A stretch of DNA of 16,455 bases from Holophaga sp. (GTDB taxonomy: Bacteria; Acidobacteriota; Holophagae; Holophagales; Holophagaceae). This document shows positions 5,821 through 16,115 of this stretch, piece by piece (position 1 is the first letter of the stretch; each line of letters opens with the position of its first letter). The DNA lies in contig JARLGP010000152.1 in NCBI GenBank assembly GCA_031292735.1, positions 1 to 16,455 of the forward strand. The letters run 5' to 3'. Both the position numbers and the translations under genes were made by a program. The notes beneath the pieces were generated by a model. The model worked only from the letters and a program-made list of their open reading frames with translations, was not told the origin of the DNA and searched no databases.

Positions 5821-8745
5821 TCAGACGATCTGGCGCAGGGCCAGGTGCCGGAACAGCCCGGGCTGGCCCACCAGGTCCGCGTAGTTGCCCTCCTGCACGA
5901 TCCGGCCCCGGTCGAACACGTAGATCCGGTCGGCGTTCTGGATGGTGCTCAGGCGGTGGGCGATGACGATCCGGGTGGCGCTGGAGCGTTCCAGGCTGCG
6001 GCTGACGATGGCCTGGGTGCGGTTGTCCAGGGCGCTGGTGGCCTCGTCGAACAGGATGATCCTGGGCTTGCGCACCAGGGCCCGGGCGATGAGCAGGCGC
6101 TGGCGCTGGCCGCCGGACAGGGTGCCGCCCCCTTCGCTCACCACCGTGTGCATGCCCATGGGCATGTCCCGCACGTCGCCGGCGAAGCCCGCGGCCTCCG
6201 CCGCCGCCCAGGCGTCTTCCAGGGTCAGGGTGCTGGCCCCCACGATGTTCTGCCAGATGCTCCCGCCCAGCAGCTTGCTGCTCTGCAGCACCACCCCCAG
6301 CTGGCTGCGCAGGCTGCCGATGTCCACGGCGGACAGGTCCTGCTGGTCATAGTAGATGGCCCCGGTCTCGGGCCGCTCGAAGCCCAGCAGCAGGCGGAGG
6401 GTGGTGGACTTGCCGCAGCCGGAGGCGCCGACGAAGGCCACGAATTCGCCGGGATCGGCATGGAAGGAGACGTCCTGCAGGATCTGCGGACCGTCGGGGC
6501 TGTAGCGGAAGGACAGGTGGTTGGCCTCGATGCGCCCCCTCAGCCGGCCGGGATCGGGCTTGGCCAGGTCCTCCTCCGGAACGGTCTCCAGGATGGGCCT
6601 GGCGCAATCGAACAGCGGCTTGATCTGCTGGAGGTCCATCAGCGAGGTGCTCAGGGCCACGGCGGAGGCGATGAACACGGCGAACGCCGAATTGAAGGCC
6701 AGGAAGGCGCCCGACTGGAGGCTGGCGCCCGACTCCAGCAGGAACACCTGCAGGGCGCCGAACACCGCCAGCAGGGACACGATGGGCAGCACCTCGTTCA
6801 ACACCCGGAAGGCCAGGAGGTACCCGTTCATCCGGACCTCCAGCAGCCGGTTGCCCCAGAGGCGCTCGCACCACACGGCGAAGGCGCGGCCCTCCGCCGC
6901 CGCCACCCGCAGCTTGGCGACCCCGGAAAGCAGCTGGAACACCAGGCCGGAGAGTTCCCCGGAGGAGCGCTGGCGTTCGGCCTCGATCCTGCCCCTGGCC
7001 CAGGCCAGCGCCGAGTAGCAGGCCACCAGCACCGCCGCCAGGGCCAGGGCCACCCAGGCGAGCTGGCTCTGGTAGTAGAACAGCAGGGCGAAGTTGAAGC
7101 CCGAGAAGACGGCGCTGAGGATGCCGGTCACCGCCGCCCCGGACAGCAGGGCATGCGCCTGGTCCACCGCGGTGGCGCGCAGGGCCAGGTCGCCGACGGC
7201 ATAGCCGCGGAAGAAGGCCACCGGCAGGGTGAGCAGGCGATCGATCACCGCCGCCTGGAGGGTGGTGGCGGCCTTGCCCTCCACCCGCAGCAGGGCCATG
7301 CCCCGGGTCAGGTCGAACAGCCCGCCGCTCAGGGTCAGGCCCACCAGGGCCAGGAACAGGGCCCAGATGGCCGACGGATTGGCCTGGGGGATCACGCTGG
7401 TCATCATCAGGCCCAGGGTCACCGGCAGCGCCAGGCTCACCAGGCCGCTGACCATGGCCATGGCCAGCACCCAGCCCAGGTCGCCGCGGATGTGCTTCCA
7501 GACCATCCGGCCCAGGTCCCGGGCGCGGATCGTCCCCGCGGGCCCCGGCCGATAGAAGGCGTAGGCGAAGGGATCCAGCTGGGCGGCACGGCCGGCGTCC
7601 AGGACCACGGGCGGCTGGTCGGGGCCTTCCCGCAGCAGGTAGCCGCCCCGGGCCCTGGGCACGAGCGCCACCGGGGTCCTGGCCTCGCCGAGCGTGCCCA
7701 GGAGGGCTCCGGCGTCCTTCTCCCACCAGGCTCCGCGCAGGGCCACCCGGCGCAGGCGGACCCGGGAGGCCCGGCAGATGGCCGCGAGCCGGTCGCGCGA
7801 AGGGTCGTCCAGGACCCACTGGGGCGGCTCGTGGAAGACGATGCCGGCGTGCTGCCCGACCATGCGGCAGGCGTCCAGCAGCGCCCCGGCCCGGGCCGCC
7901 GGGGGCGGTTGCTCCGCCTCCGGGGCGGTCAGGGTGGCCAGGGCGAACAGCGACCGGTGCCGCCGGTCCAGCTCGGCGCCCAGCTTGCGGGTGAGCCGCG
8001 CCAGCTCCTCCCGGTCCTCCCGGGCGCAGCGCCTGGCCTCCAGCGCCATGAGGCAGGGCAGCATCCGGGCCAGGACCGGGTTCCAGCCGTTCCAGTCCGG
8101 CAGCTCCTCCGCGGGCAGGCACTGGACCGTGGCCCCCGCGGCCCCGGCCGCGAGCCAGAGCCCCCTCGCCAGCGGAAAGGGCCCCAGGGCGGCGTCCAGC
8201 GGGCAGGCCGGATCGCCCAGCAGGAACCCTTCGCCCTCCTGGACCCGCACCCAGCTGAGCGCTTCCGGCGTGGCGCAGCGGCCCCGGGCTCCGAGCGCGG
8301 CGCTCTGGCCCGGCCGCAGGAGGGTCTCCACCGGGGGCTGGCCGTCCGCCACCACGTGCCGGGCCACCCCGGCCAGCACCGCCTCGGCGAAGGCGCCCAG
8401 CAGGTGCTCGCCCAGGTCGGTCCGGGCCGGACCAGGCATGCCGTCCCAGGTGCCGGCCAGCAGCCGGGTGTCGCCGACCGCCACCGCCACCACCTTCAGG
8501 TCGCCATGCTCCGCCTGGAACCCCAGGCCGCGCAGCACATCGCCCGGCTGGAAGCCGAACAGGTGGTGCCGGGAGCCCTCGGGCTCCGCCGGGCGCCGGC
8601 GCTGGGCGAACACCTCCACCCGCCCCTGGACCACCACCCAGAAGGCGCCCTCGTCCCGCAATTCCCAAGGGTCGGTCGCCGGAACCCGCGCCGGGAGCGG
8701 AAGATTCTGCAGCTGGTTCAGCTGGGCATCGGTCAAGCGGTACAT
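5821..8745 (-). CDS. NHLP-type export ABC transporter, permease/ATPase subunit 2 (Crp-like N domain)
   Basis: A 974-residue inner-membrane ABC protein matching the second ABC component of NHLP/NHLM bacteriocin export systems. Residues about 1-150 resemble a cyclic-nucleotide-binding (Crp-like) beta roll, with no evident canonical nucleotide-pocket arginine motif. A poorly conserved linker follows, then a six-helix transmembrane domain (about 415-700) and an ATPase domain (about 740-974). The ATPase has Walker A VGASGCGKST (K779), Q-loop VVLQSS, signature LSGGQRQR, Walker B IILFDEATSALD and H-loop IVIAHRLSTI, all intact. It starts one base after the subunit 1 stop, implying translational coupling and probably a heterodimer. 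It has no C39 protease domain, so cleavage falls to the partner. It is the last gene of the three-gene operon. Confidence 0.88.
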   Translation of the reverse strand: MYRLTDAQLNQLQNLPLPARVPATDPWELRDEGAFWVVVQGRVEVFAQRRRPAEPEGSRHHLFGFQPGDVLRGLGFQAEHGDLKVVAVAVGDTRLLAGTWDGMPGPARTDLGEHLLGAFAEAVLAGVARHVVADGQPPVETLLRPGQSAALGARGRCATPEALSWVRVQEGEGFLLGDPACPLDAALGPFPLARGLWLAAGAAGATVQCLPAEELPDWNGWNPVLARMLPCLMALEARRCAREDREELARLTRKLGAELDRRHRSLFALATLTAPEAEQPPPAARAGALLDACRMVGQHAGIVFHEPPQWVLDDPSRDRLAAICRASRVRLRRVALRGAWWEKDAGALLGTLGEARTPVALVPRARGGYLLREGPDQPPVVLDAGRAAQLDPFAYAFYRPGPAGTIRARDLGRMVWKHIRGDLGWVLAMAMVSGLVSLALPVTLGLMMTSVIPQANPSAIWALFLALVGLTLSGGLFDLTRGMALLRVEGKAATTLQAAVIDRLLTLPVAFFRGYAVGDLALRATAVDQAHALLSGAAVTGILSAVFSGFNFALLFYYQSQLAWVALALAAVLVACYSALAWARGRIEAERQRSSGELSGLVFQLLSGVAKLRVAAAEGRAFAVWCERLWGNRLLEVRMNGYLLAFRVLNEVLPIVSLLAVFGALQVFLLESGASLQSGAFLAFNSAFAVFIASAVALSTSLMDLQQIKPLFDCARPILETVPEEDLAKPDPGRLRGRIEANHLSFRYSPDGPQILQDVSFHADPGEFVAFVGASGCGKSTTLRLLLGFERPETGAIYYDQQDLSAVDIGSLRSQLGVVLQSSKLLGGSIWQNIVGASTLTLEDAWAAAEAAGFAGDVRDMPMGMHTVVSEGGGTLSGGQRQRLLIARALVRKPRIILFDEATSALDNRTQAIVSRSLERSSATRIVIAHRLSTIQNADRIYVFDRGRIVQEGNYADLVGQPGLFRHLALRQIV

Positions 8746-8746
8746 C

Positions 8747-10924
<2,178 letters not shown>

Positions 10925-10927
10925 GCG

Positions 10928-12175
10928 CTACCCCCTCAGCCATTTTCGAATGGCCGGAACCACCAGGGTGATGGGCGCCTGCCGGCGCACCTGGATCCAG
11001 CCGGTGAGCAGGGTGCCGCTGCCGAACGAGCCCGGCGGCCCCTGGCGGCTGGTCCAGCGGAACCCGGAGGCGGTGGCCGGATCGAACTCCGGCAGCACCT
11101 CCACCAGGTAGGCGTTGCCCTTGCCGCCCAGCTGGGTGGCCAGGGCGCGGTTCTCCAGCAGCGCGTCGACGCCTTCGATGCTCATGGGGTTCGGCGAAAC
11201 GTCCCGGACCCGGCCGAGCATCATGCCGAACTCCTCCCGGCGCACCCCCGCCGGCTCCATCTGCACCGCCATGCCCGCCTGGAGCCGCTTGCCTTCGGCC
11301 GGAACCAGCAGGTAGCAGATGACCGGCCTGGTGCTGACCTCCATGCGCAGGATCGGCGCGCCCTGGGCCACGCCCTGGCCCTCCTCCTTCAGCACCTCCA
11401 GGATGGTGCCGTCGAACGGGCTCACCACCTTGCCCTCCTGCTCCAGCTGGCCGCGCAGCAGGTCGGCCTGGGACTGCAGTTTCTGCACCTGCAGGTCGAG
11501 GTCGAAGGCCTTCTGGGCGACCCGGTTCGCCCCGGCGGAGATCTGGGCGGCCAGCTCATGGGCCCGGCTTTCGGTGCCCGCCAGCCGTTCCTGGGCCTCG
11601 ACCAGCTGCCGTTTGGTGTCCTGGAACAGGTCCGGGGTGATCAGCCCCTTGTCCAGGGCCGTGCCCAGCGCCTGCAGGTGCTGGCTGAGGAAGGCGATCC
11701 GCTCCTGCGCGGTGCGGGCGGTCTCCTGGAGCTGGGCCTGCTGCTCCCGGATCGCGGCCAGTTGGGCGGCCTGCTCCTGGGCCGCCAGCGGCAGGATCTC
11801 GGCCTTCTGCCGGACCATCGCCGCCCGCTGCAGCTCCACATCGCGGATGCGGTCCTCCAGATCCGGCCGCCAGAGGACCGCCAGCACCTGGTCCTTGACC
11901 ACATGGTCGTTGGGCTTGACCAGGACCCGGCGCAGGGATCCGGATCCCGGGGAGCCCACCTGGAAGTAGCCGCCTTCCCGGGACAGGATCCCTTCCCCGC
12001 GGACCTCCTCGGCCAGGCTGCCCAGGAAACCCCAGACCAGCCCGGCCATGAGCACCGCGGCGCAGGCCAGCAGGGCGATCCAGGCCTGGAGGTGCACCAC
12101 CTCCATCAGGCTGTCCAGCCGTTCGGGACTGGCGAGCCGTTCCAGCGAGGCCTTCCGGAACAATTCGGGTTTCAT
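10928..12175 (-). CDS. HlyD-family periplasmic adaptor, NHLP bacteriocin system type
   Basis: A 415-residue membrane-fusion protein that would bridge the two inner-membrane ABC proteins to TolC. The N-terminal FRKASLERLASPERLDSLM is characteristic of the NHLP-system HlyD. It is followed by one transmembrane helix (about 30-52), a lipoyl-like half (GSGSLRRVLVKPNDHVVKDQ), a long alanine/glutamine-rich coiled-coil hairpin (about 100-220), the second lipoyl half (VVSPFDGTILEVLKEEGQGVAQG) and a beta-barrel region. ATG 12175 is chosen: GGGGAG lies four bases upstream, while an adjacent in-frame TTG at 12178 would be too close to it. It is the first gene of the minus-strand operon and starts about 20 bases after the predicted transcription start. 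The family is secure; the cargo is not known. Confidence 0.9.
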   Translation of the reverse strand: MKPELFRKASLERLASPERLDSLMEVVHLQAWIALLACAAVLMAGLVWGFLGSLAEEVRGEGILSREGGYFQVGSPGSGSLRRVLVKPNDHVVKDQVLAVLWRPDLEDRIRDVELQRAAMVRQKAEILPLAAQEQAAQLAAIREQQAQLQETARTAQERIAFLSQHLQALGTALDKGLITPDLFQDTKRQLVEAQERLAGTESRAHELAAQISAGANRVAQKAFDLDLQVQKLQSQADLLRGQLEQEGKVVSPFDGTILEVLKEEGQGVAQGAPILRMEVSTRPVICYLLVPAEGKRLQAGMAVQMEPAGVRREEFGMMLGRVRDVSPNPMSIEGVDALLENRALATQLGGKGNAYLVEVLPEFDPATASGFRWTSRQGPPGSFGSGTLLTGWIQVRRQAPITLVVPAIRKWLRG

Positions 12176-12200
12176 CAAGCTCCCCTAGGACTTGTGCTCA

Positions 12201-12228
12201 ATTATAAATTGACTATAATAATAGTCAA
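12201..12228 (-). promoter_or_regulatory. Near-consensus sigma70 promoter of the exporter operon
   Basis: On the minus strand, TTGACT (plus coordinates 12223-12228) is followed after 16 bases by a perfect TATAAT (12201-12206). Transcription would start near 12194 and give a leader of about 20 bases before the HlyD ATG. This is the best promoter in the window and lies in a small AT-rich island within very GC-rich DNA. Confidence 0.7.
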
Positions 12229-12229
12229 T
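12208..12229. promoter_or_regulatory. 22-base palindrome, probable operator in the divergent hlyD-tolC promoter
   Basis: Two nine-base arms, ATTGACTAT (12208-12216) and ATAGTCAAT (12221-12229), flank AATA. The palindrome covers the -35 box and part of the spacer of the exporter promoter. It also contains a perfect plus-strand TATAAT (12214-12219) that could serve tolC, with a weak TTGTGC 16 bases before it. A dimeric regulator bound here would control both transcripts. No regulator gene of a suitable family is in the window. Confidence 0.6.
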
Positions 12230-12253
12230 ATAGGCATTGGATTCCGAATCTTC

Positions 12254-13750
12254 ATGAAAACCGCCGTCATCGCCGCCCTCCTCGCCTGCGCAGGCCTGCC
12301 GGCCGCGGGTTCCGCCGCGCTGGGCCTGGACGACCTGGTGCGCACCGCGCTGGAATGCAATCTGGACCTCAAGGCCTCCCGGCTGGGCCCCGAGTCCGCC
12401 CAGGGCGACCTGCGCCAGGCCCAGGGCCGCTTCGACCCGCAGCTCACCCTGGGACCGGAATGGAGCCGCAATAATGAAACACTCGTCAACTCCTTGTCGG
12501 TCAAAAACCAGGGCAGCCTCGGCCATGACACGTACGGGCTCAGCCTGGCGGGCGCCACCCCATGGAGCTCCCAGTACACCTTCACCACCCAGAGCATGCG
12601 GCGCACCGAAGACCGGGTGGTGTTCCAGAACCAGCCCCTGGACCCCTTGCTGTTCCAGAACTACCCCACGGAATGGGACAGCAGCGTGCAGATCGGCATC
12701 GTCCAGCCGCTGCTCAGGGGGTTGGGCACCGCCACGGTCCCGGTGCGCAAGGCCCGGCTGGGCCTTTCGGCCGCCGAAGCGCGGGCCCGGCAGCAGGCCG
12801 ACCAGGTGGTGGCCGCGGTCCAGCAGGCCTATGCGGCGCTGGAGCTGGCGGCGTGGCAGGAACAGGCCGGCGAGGCCTCCCTGGCGCGGGCCCAGAAGCT
12901 CTACCTGCGCAGCCGGGACAAGCAGGAACTCGGGCTCATTTCGGCCATGGACCTGATCACCACGGAAAAGGCGGTCAGCAGCCGGAAGGCCTCGCTCGCG
13001 GCGGGGCACGCGGCCCGCAAGGACGCCGAGGAGGAGCTGCTGGGCGTCGTCTACGGCGCCCGGGCCGCCGCCGCGGTCCGCGCGGAGGCCGTGGCCCTGC
13101 CCGTGGACCCCAGGACGGCGGTGGCGGTTCCGCAGCTGCCGGACCTGGCGCTTTGCGAAGCCCAGGCCCTGGACCAGCGCAAGAGCCTGGAGGCCGGCCG
13201 GGGGGATCTGGAAGCCCTGCGGCTGGATCTCCAGGCCGCCCGGAACAACCTCAAGCCCACCTTGAACCTCAGTGGATCCTACACGGTGAAGGGAACCCGG
13301 AACGAGTCGGACCGGTGGACGGCCGGCGACCGCCCGTATGACCAAGGCACCCGGGGCTGGACCGTGGGCCTGAGCCTGGGCATCCCGGTGTTCAACCGGA
13401 CCGCCCGGGGCGCCGCCCAGAAGGCCGCCGTCCAGGTGCGCCAGCAGGAGCTGACCCTGCAGGGCCTGGAACAGGAGATCCGCGCCAGCGTGCGCGCCGC
13501 CTACCGGGCCATCCAGTCGGGCCAGGAGCGCCTGGCCTTCGCCGACCGCGCCCAGGGCCTGGCCCGGCAGCACTACGAAGGAGAACTGGAGCGGATGGAG
13601 ATGGGCCTGACCGACCCCTTCCGGGTCACCCAGGTGGAAGAGGAGCTGGCCGCCGCCGAGCTGGCCACGGTCCAGGCCCGGTTCGATCTGGCCAAGGCGG
13701 TGAGCGCCTACCGGTTCGCCATGGGGGAAAGCGCCCAGCCCTACCTGTAG
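12254..13750 (+). CDS. TolC-family outer-membrane efflux protein
   Basis: A 498-residue outer-membrane channel for type I export. The N-terminal MKTAVIAALLACAGLPAAG is a signal peptide (likely cleavage near AAGSA). The body shows the duplicated TolC layout: long amphipathic helices rich in Ala/Gln/Glu (about 165-245 and 385-480) alternating with beta-strand segments, plus the family turn GIVQPLLRGLG in the first half matched by GLSLGIPVFNRTARG in the second. The start ATG at 12254 has only a weak ribosome site but is the only in-frame ATG before the signal peptide. The gene diverges from the HlyD gene across 78 bases that share a palindrome, so it is probably the dedicated partner of that exporter. 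A generic efflux role is also possible. Confidence 0.9.
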   Translation: MKTAVIAALLACAGLPAAGSAALGLDDLVRTALECNLDLKASRLGPESAQGDLRQAQGRFDPQLTLGPEWSRNNETLVNSLSVKNQGSLGHDTYGLSLAGATPWSSQYTFTTQSMRRTEDRVVFQNQPLDPLLFQNYPTEWDSSVQIGIVQPLLRGLGTATVPVRKARLGLSAAEARARQQADQVVAAVQQAYAALELAAWQEQAGEASLARAQKLYLRSRDKQELGLISAMDLITTEKAVSSRKASLAAGHAARKDAEEELLGVVYGARAAAAVRAEAVALPVDPRTAVAVPQLPDLALCEAQALDQRKSLEAGRGDLEALRLDLQAARNNLKPTLNLSGSYTVKGTRNESDRWTAGDRPYDQGTRGWTVGLSLGIPVFNRTARGAAQKAAVQVRQQELTLQGLEQEIRASVRAAYRAIQSGQERLAFADRAQGLARQHYEGELERMEMGLTDPFRVTQVEEELAAAELATVQARFDLAKAVSAYRFAMGESAQPYL

Positions 13751-13775
13751 AGGTGTTCCGGAGCCCGCCTTGGGT

Positions 13776-13781
13776 TATGCT
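13776..13781 (+). promoter_or_regulatory. Possible -10 box before the YhdH-type gene
   Basis: TATGCT lies in the 58-base gap after tolC, about 28 bases before the start codon, with no good -35 at the expected distance. The gene may also be read through from tolC. Confidence 0.2.
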
Positions 13782-13808
13782 GTCCGGACCATCGCCGGAG
13801 CAGATGCC

Positions 13809-14807
13809 ATGCCCGCCACCCCCCGATTTTCCGCCTACCTGGTCAGCAAGGACGACAAGGGCATCTGCCACGGCGAGGTGCGGAACGACCTCGCCCTGGA
13901 CCAGCTGCCTCCGGGAGAGCTGCTGATCCGGCCGGAGTACTCCTCCGTCAACTACAAGGACGCGCTGTCCGCCACCGGCAACCCCGGGGTCACCCGGCAG
14001 TATCCGCACATCCCCGGGGTCGACGCGGTGGGCACGGTGATCGCCGCCGAATCCGGGCCGTTCGTCCCGGGCGACCCGGTGATCGTCACCGGCTACCGGT
14101 TCGGCATGGACCACTGGGGCGGCTTCGCCCAGCTCGCCCGGGTCCCGGCCGAGTGGGCGGTGCCCCTGCCGGCGGGCCTGAGCCCGCTGGAAAGCATGCG
14201 CCTGGGCACCGCCGGCTTCACCGCGGCGCTCGCCGTGGAAGCCATCCTGACCCGGGAGCGGCACCGCGGCGATGCGCCCATCCTGGTCACCGGGGCCACC
14301 GGCGGGGTGGCCATGATCGCCATCGCCCTGCTGGCCAAGCTGGGCTGCCCGGTGACCGCGGTGACCCGCAAGGAGGGGACGGTGCGCGGCCGGCTGCGCC
14401 AGCTGGGGGCCCAGGAGGTGCTGACCCCGGAGCAGCTGGAGCCTGGCGACAAGCCGCTGCTGAAGGAGCGCTGGTCGGGGGTGGTGGACACCATCGGCGG
14501 CGCCGGCCTGGAGCAGCTGATCAAGAGCACCGTGGCCGGCGGGGTGGTCACCACCTGCGGCATGGCGGCGGGCAACCGGTTCAGCTCCTCGGTGTTCCCG
14601 TTCATCCTGCGCGGGGTGACCCTGGCCGGCATCGACTCCGTGGCCCTGCCCGCCGGCCACCGCTCCCGCATCTGGGGCCACCTGGCCACGGACTGGCACG
14701 TGGACCTGGAGCGGATCTGCACCGAGATCGGCCTGGACGGCATCACCGGCTGCGTCCGGGAGATCCTGGCGGGCACCCACGTGGGGCGCACGGTGGTCAA
14801 GGTTTAG
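13809..14807 (+). CDS. YhdH/YhfP-family NADPH-dependent reductase (AcuI-like acryloyl-CoA reductase)
   Basis: A 332-residue zinc-independent medium-chain dehydrogenase/reductase of the quinone oxidoreductase branch. Family hallmarks are YSSVNYKDALSATGNPGVTR and YPHIPGVDAVGTV in the N-terminal catalytic domain, and the Rossmann loop VTGATGGVAMIA (residues 160-171), followed by VTRKEG where NADP-dependent members bind the phosphate. No structural or catalytic zinc ligands are evident, as expected. The closest characterised members reduce acryloyl-CoA to propionyl-CoA (AcuI), but the family is also annotated as quinone oxidoreductase, and the substrate here is not proven. ATG 13809 has GGAG eight bases upstream; an in-frame TTG at 13770 is less likely. 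It follows tolC by 58 bases but has no obvious functional tie to export. Confidence 0.9.
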   Translation: MPATPRFSAYLVSKDDKGICHGEVRNDLALDQLPPGELLIRPEYSSVNYKDALSATGNPGVTRQYPHIPGVDAVGTVIAAESGPFVPGDPVIVTGYRFGMDHWGGFAQLARVPAEWAVPLPAGLSPLESMRLGTAGFTAALAVEAILTRERHRGDAPILVTGATGGVAMIAIALLAKLGCPVTAVTRKEGTVRGRLRQLGAQEVLTPEQLEPGDKPLLKERWSGVVDTIGGAGLEQLIKSTVAGGVVTTCGMAAGNRFSSSVFPFILRGVTLAGIDSVALPAGHRSRIWGHLATDWHVDLERICTEIGLDGITGCVREILAGTHVGRTVVKV

Positions 14808-14835
14808 AGCAGGGGCGGGTAGCTCGGCACCGCTC

Positions 14836-14970
14836 ATGGATAAAAAGGCGTACACAGCAAAAAAATTATACTCAATGATAAATCACCAGCAAATCTGGAA
14901 ACAACCATTATCCCACAAGCCATTTGTGATGTTCAAGTCTAGAACTAGGATCGAATCCGCTCTACTCTGA
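14836..14970 (+). CDS. Possible 44-residue small protein, doubtful
   Basis: ATG to TGA, beginning MDKKAYTAKKLYSMINHQ and ending SRTRIESALL. It is basic, without signal peptide, transmembrane segment or double-glycine leader. There is no good ribosome site upstream (only GCTCGGCACCGCTC before ATG), and codon use is AT-rich, unlike every other gene here. It may be chance, a leader peptide of carAB, or a remnant of foreign DNA. I do not recognise a family. Confidence 0.12.
   Translation: MDKKAYTAKKLYSMINHQQIWKQPLSHKPFVMFKSRTRIESALL
14924..14951 (+). promoter_or_regulatory. Candidate carAB promoter
   Basis: TTGTGA and TAGGAT, each matching four of six consensus bases, are 16 bases apart. They would start transcription near 14958, about 75 bases before the carA GTG. 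Placement is sensible, but the match is moderate. Confidence 0.3.
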
Positions 14971-14989
14971 TTGCCGAGCCGGAACAAGG

Positions 14990-15006
14990 GGTCCGTAGGG
15001 CGGACC
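14990..15006 (+). promoter_or_regulatory. Small GC stem-loop in the carA leader
   Basis: GGTCCG pairs perfectly with CGGACC around TAGGG, 18 bases before the carA ribosome site (GGAGG, 15024-15028). It may affect pyrimidine- or arginine-dependent control, but no known motif (PyrR site, ARG box) is recognisable. Confidence 0.25.
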
Positions 15007-15032
15007 AGCTGAAGGCGGCTTCTGGAGGCTCC

Positions 15033-16107
15033 GTGCTCGCGCACCTGATCCTGAAAGACGGCGAGACCTTCACCGGTCAGGCCCCGTTCGCCGTGGGCGG
15101 CAGCGGAGAAGTGGTGTTCACCACCGCCATGGCCGGCTACCAGGAAATCATGACCGACCCCAGCTTCGCCGGGCAGATGGTATGCATGACCTTCCCCGAG
15201 CAGGGCATCTACGGGGTCCAGGCCGGCCTCAACGAGGGGCCCCGGCCCTGGGCCACCGGTTTCATCTGCCGCCGGATCACCACCCTGGCCGACCACGCCT
15301 TCGCCGAAGGGGAGCTGGGCGGCTGGTTGAAGCGGCACCGGGTGGCGGTCATCACCGAAGTGGACACCCGGGCCCTCACCCAGTACGTGCGCGACGCCGG
15401 CGCCCAGCCCGGCCTGATCTGGACCGAGGCCGAGGGCCCGCTGGCGGCCGGAGTGGCCGCCGCCGCCCAGCTGCCGGACATGTCCGGCCAGGCCCTGGCC
15501 GGGGTGGTGAGCTGCGCCGAGCGCTACGAGATCCCGGCCCCTGGCGCGACGTTCCGGGTGGCGGTGCTGGACGGCGGCATCAAGGCCTCCATCCTGAAGC
15601 AGCTGCACCAGTCGGGGCTGGACCTGGAAGTGTTCCCCTGGGACGCCCCGGCCAGCGAGTTGACCGCCGCCCGCTTCAGCGGGCTTTTTCTTGGCAACGG
15701 GCCGGGCGATCCGGCGGCTCTGCCCGGCATGTGCCGGGAGGTGGCCGCCTGCATCGGCAAGCTGCCCATCTTCGGCATCTGCCTGGGCCACCAGCTGCTG
15801 GGCCAGGCCCTGGGGGCCAGCACCTTCAAGCTGAAGTTCGGCCACCGGGGGGCCAACCAGCCTGTTCTGGACCTGCGTACCCACAAGGTGGAGATCACCG
15901 CCCAGAACCACGGGTTCGCGGTGGACGAGTCCAGCCTGCCGGCCGAACTGGAGGTGACCCACCGGCACCTTTCGGACGGCACGGTGGAGGGCTTCCAGCA
16001 CCGCACCCTGCCCATCTTCAGCCTCCAGCACCACCCGGAAGCCTCCCCGGGCCCCCATGACGCCCGCGGCGCGTTCAATCGCTTCCTCCGGATGATGGAG
16101 ACCCACC

Positions 16108-16115
<8 letters not shown>
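15033..16115 (+). CDS. carA: Carbamoyl-phosphate synthase small (glutaminase) subunit
   Basis: A 360-residue amidotransferase subunit that hydrolyses glutamine and channels ammonia to CarB, for carbamoyl phosphate in pyrimidine and arginine synthesis. The N-terminal CPSase domain (about 1-150) carries [24 protein letters not shown]. The C-terminal class I glutaminase domain has nucleophile C250 ([14 protein letters not shown]) and H334/E336 ([11 protein letters not shown]). Length is close to the usual ~360-380. The start is GTG at 15033 with GGAGG four bases upstream, and the protein begins with the family-typical [14 protein letters not shown]. The stop overlaps the carB start by eight bases, as expected for a coupled carAB operon. 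Confidence 0.96.

Larger units (their letters stand above)
14808..15032. other. AT-rich intergenic region upstream of carA
   Basis: This 225-base gap is strikingly A/T-rich from about 14838 to 14970, compared with the genes on both sides. A weak promoter, TTGTGA (14924-14929), 16 bases, TAGGAT (14946-14951), could drive carAB. A short GC stem GGTCCG/CGGACC around TAGGG (14990-15006) lies in the resulting leader. An open frame of 44 codons (14836-14970) has no clear ribosome site. No terminator for the preceding gene is convincing. Confidence 0.45.

Noticed and set aside
12278..12292. TolC as a lipoprotein (LLAC at residues 9-12)
   Set aside because: The hydrophobic part before the cysteine is too short and leucine at -2 is atypical. 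A type I cleavage near AAGSA fits better, although some TolC homologues are lipidated.
14836..14970. The 44-codon frame as the missing bacteriocin precursor
   Set aside because: It has no NHLP or Nif11 leader similarity and no GG-type cleavage site, is too short, lacks a ribosome site, and is about 1 kb beyond tolC behind an unrelated gene.
14941..14980. tRNA T-arm-like text (GGATCGAATCC) hinting at a tRNA remnant or attachment site
   Set aside because: The arm does not form a five-pair stem, the loop starts with A rather than TTC, and no anticodon or acceptor arm or CCA end is present.
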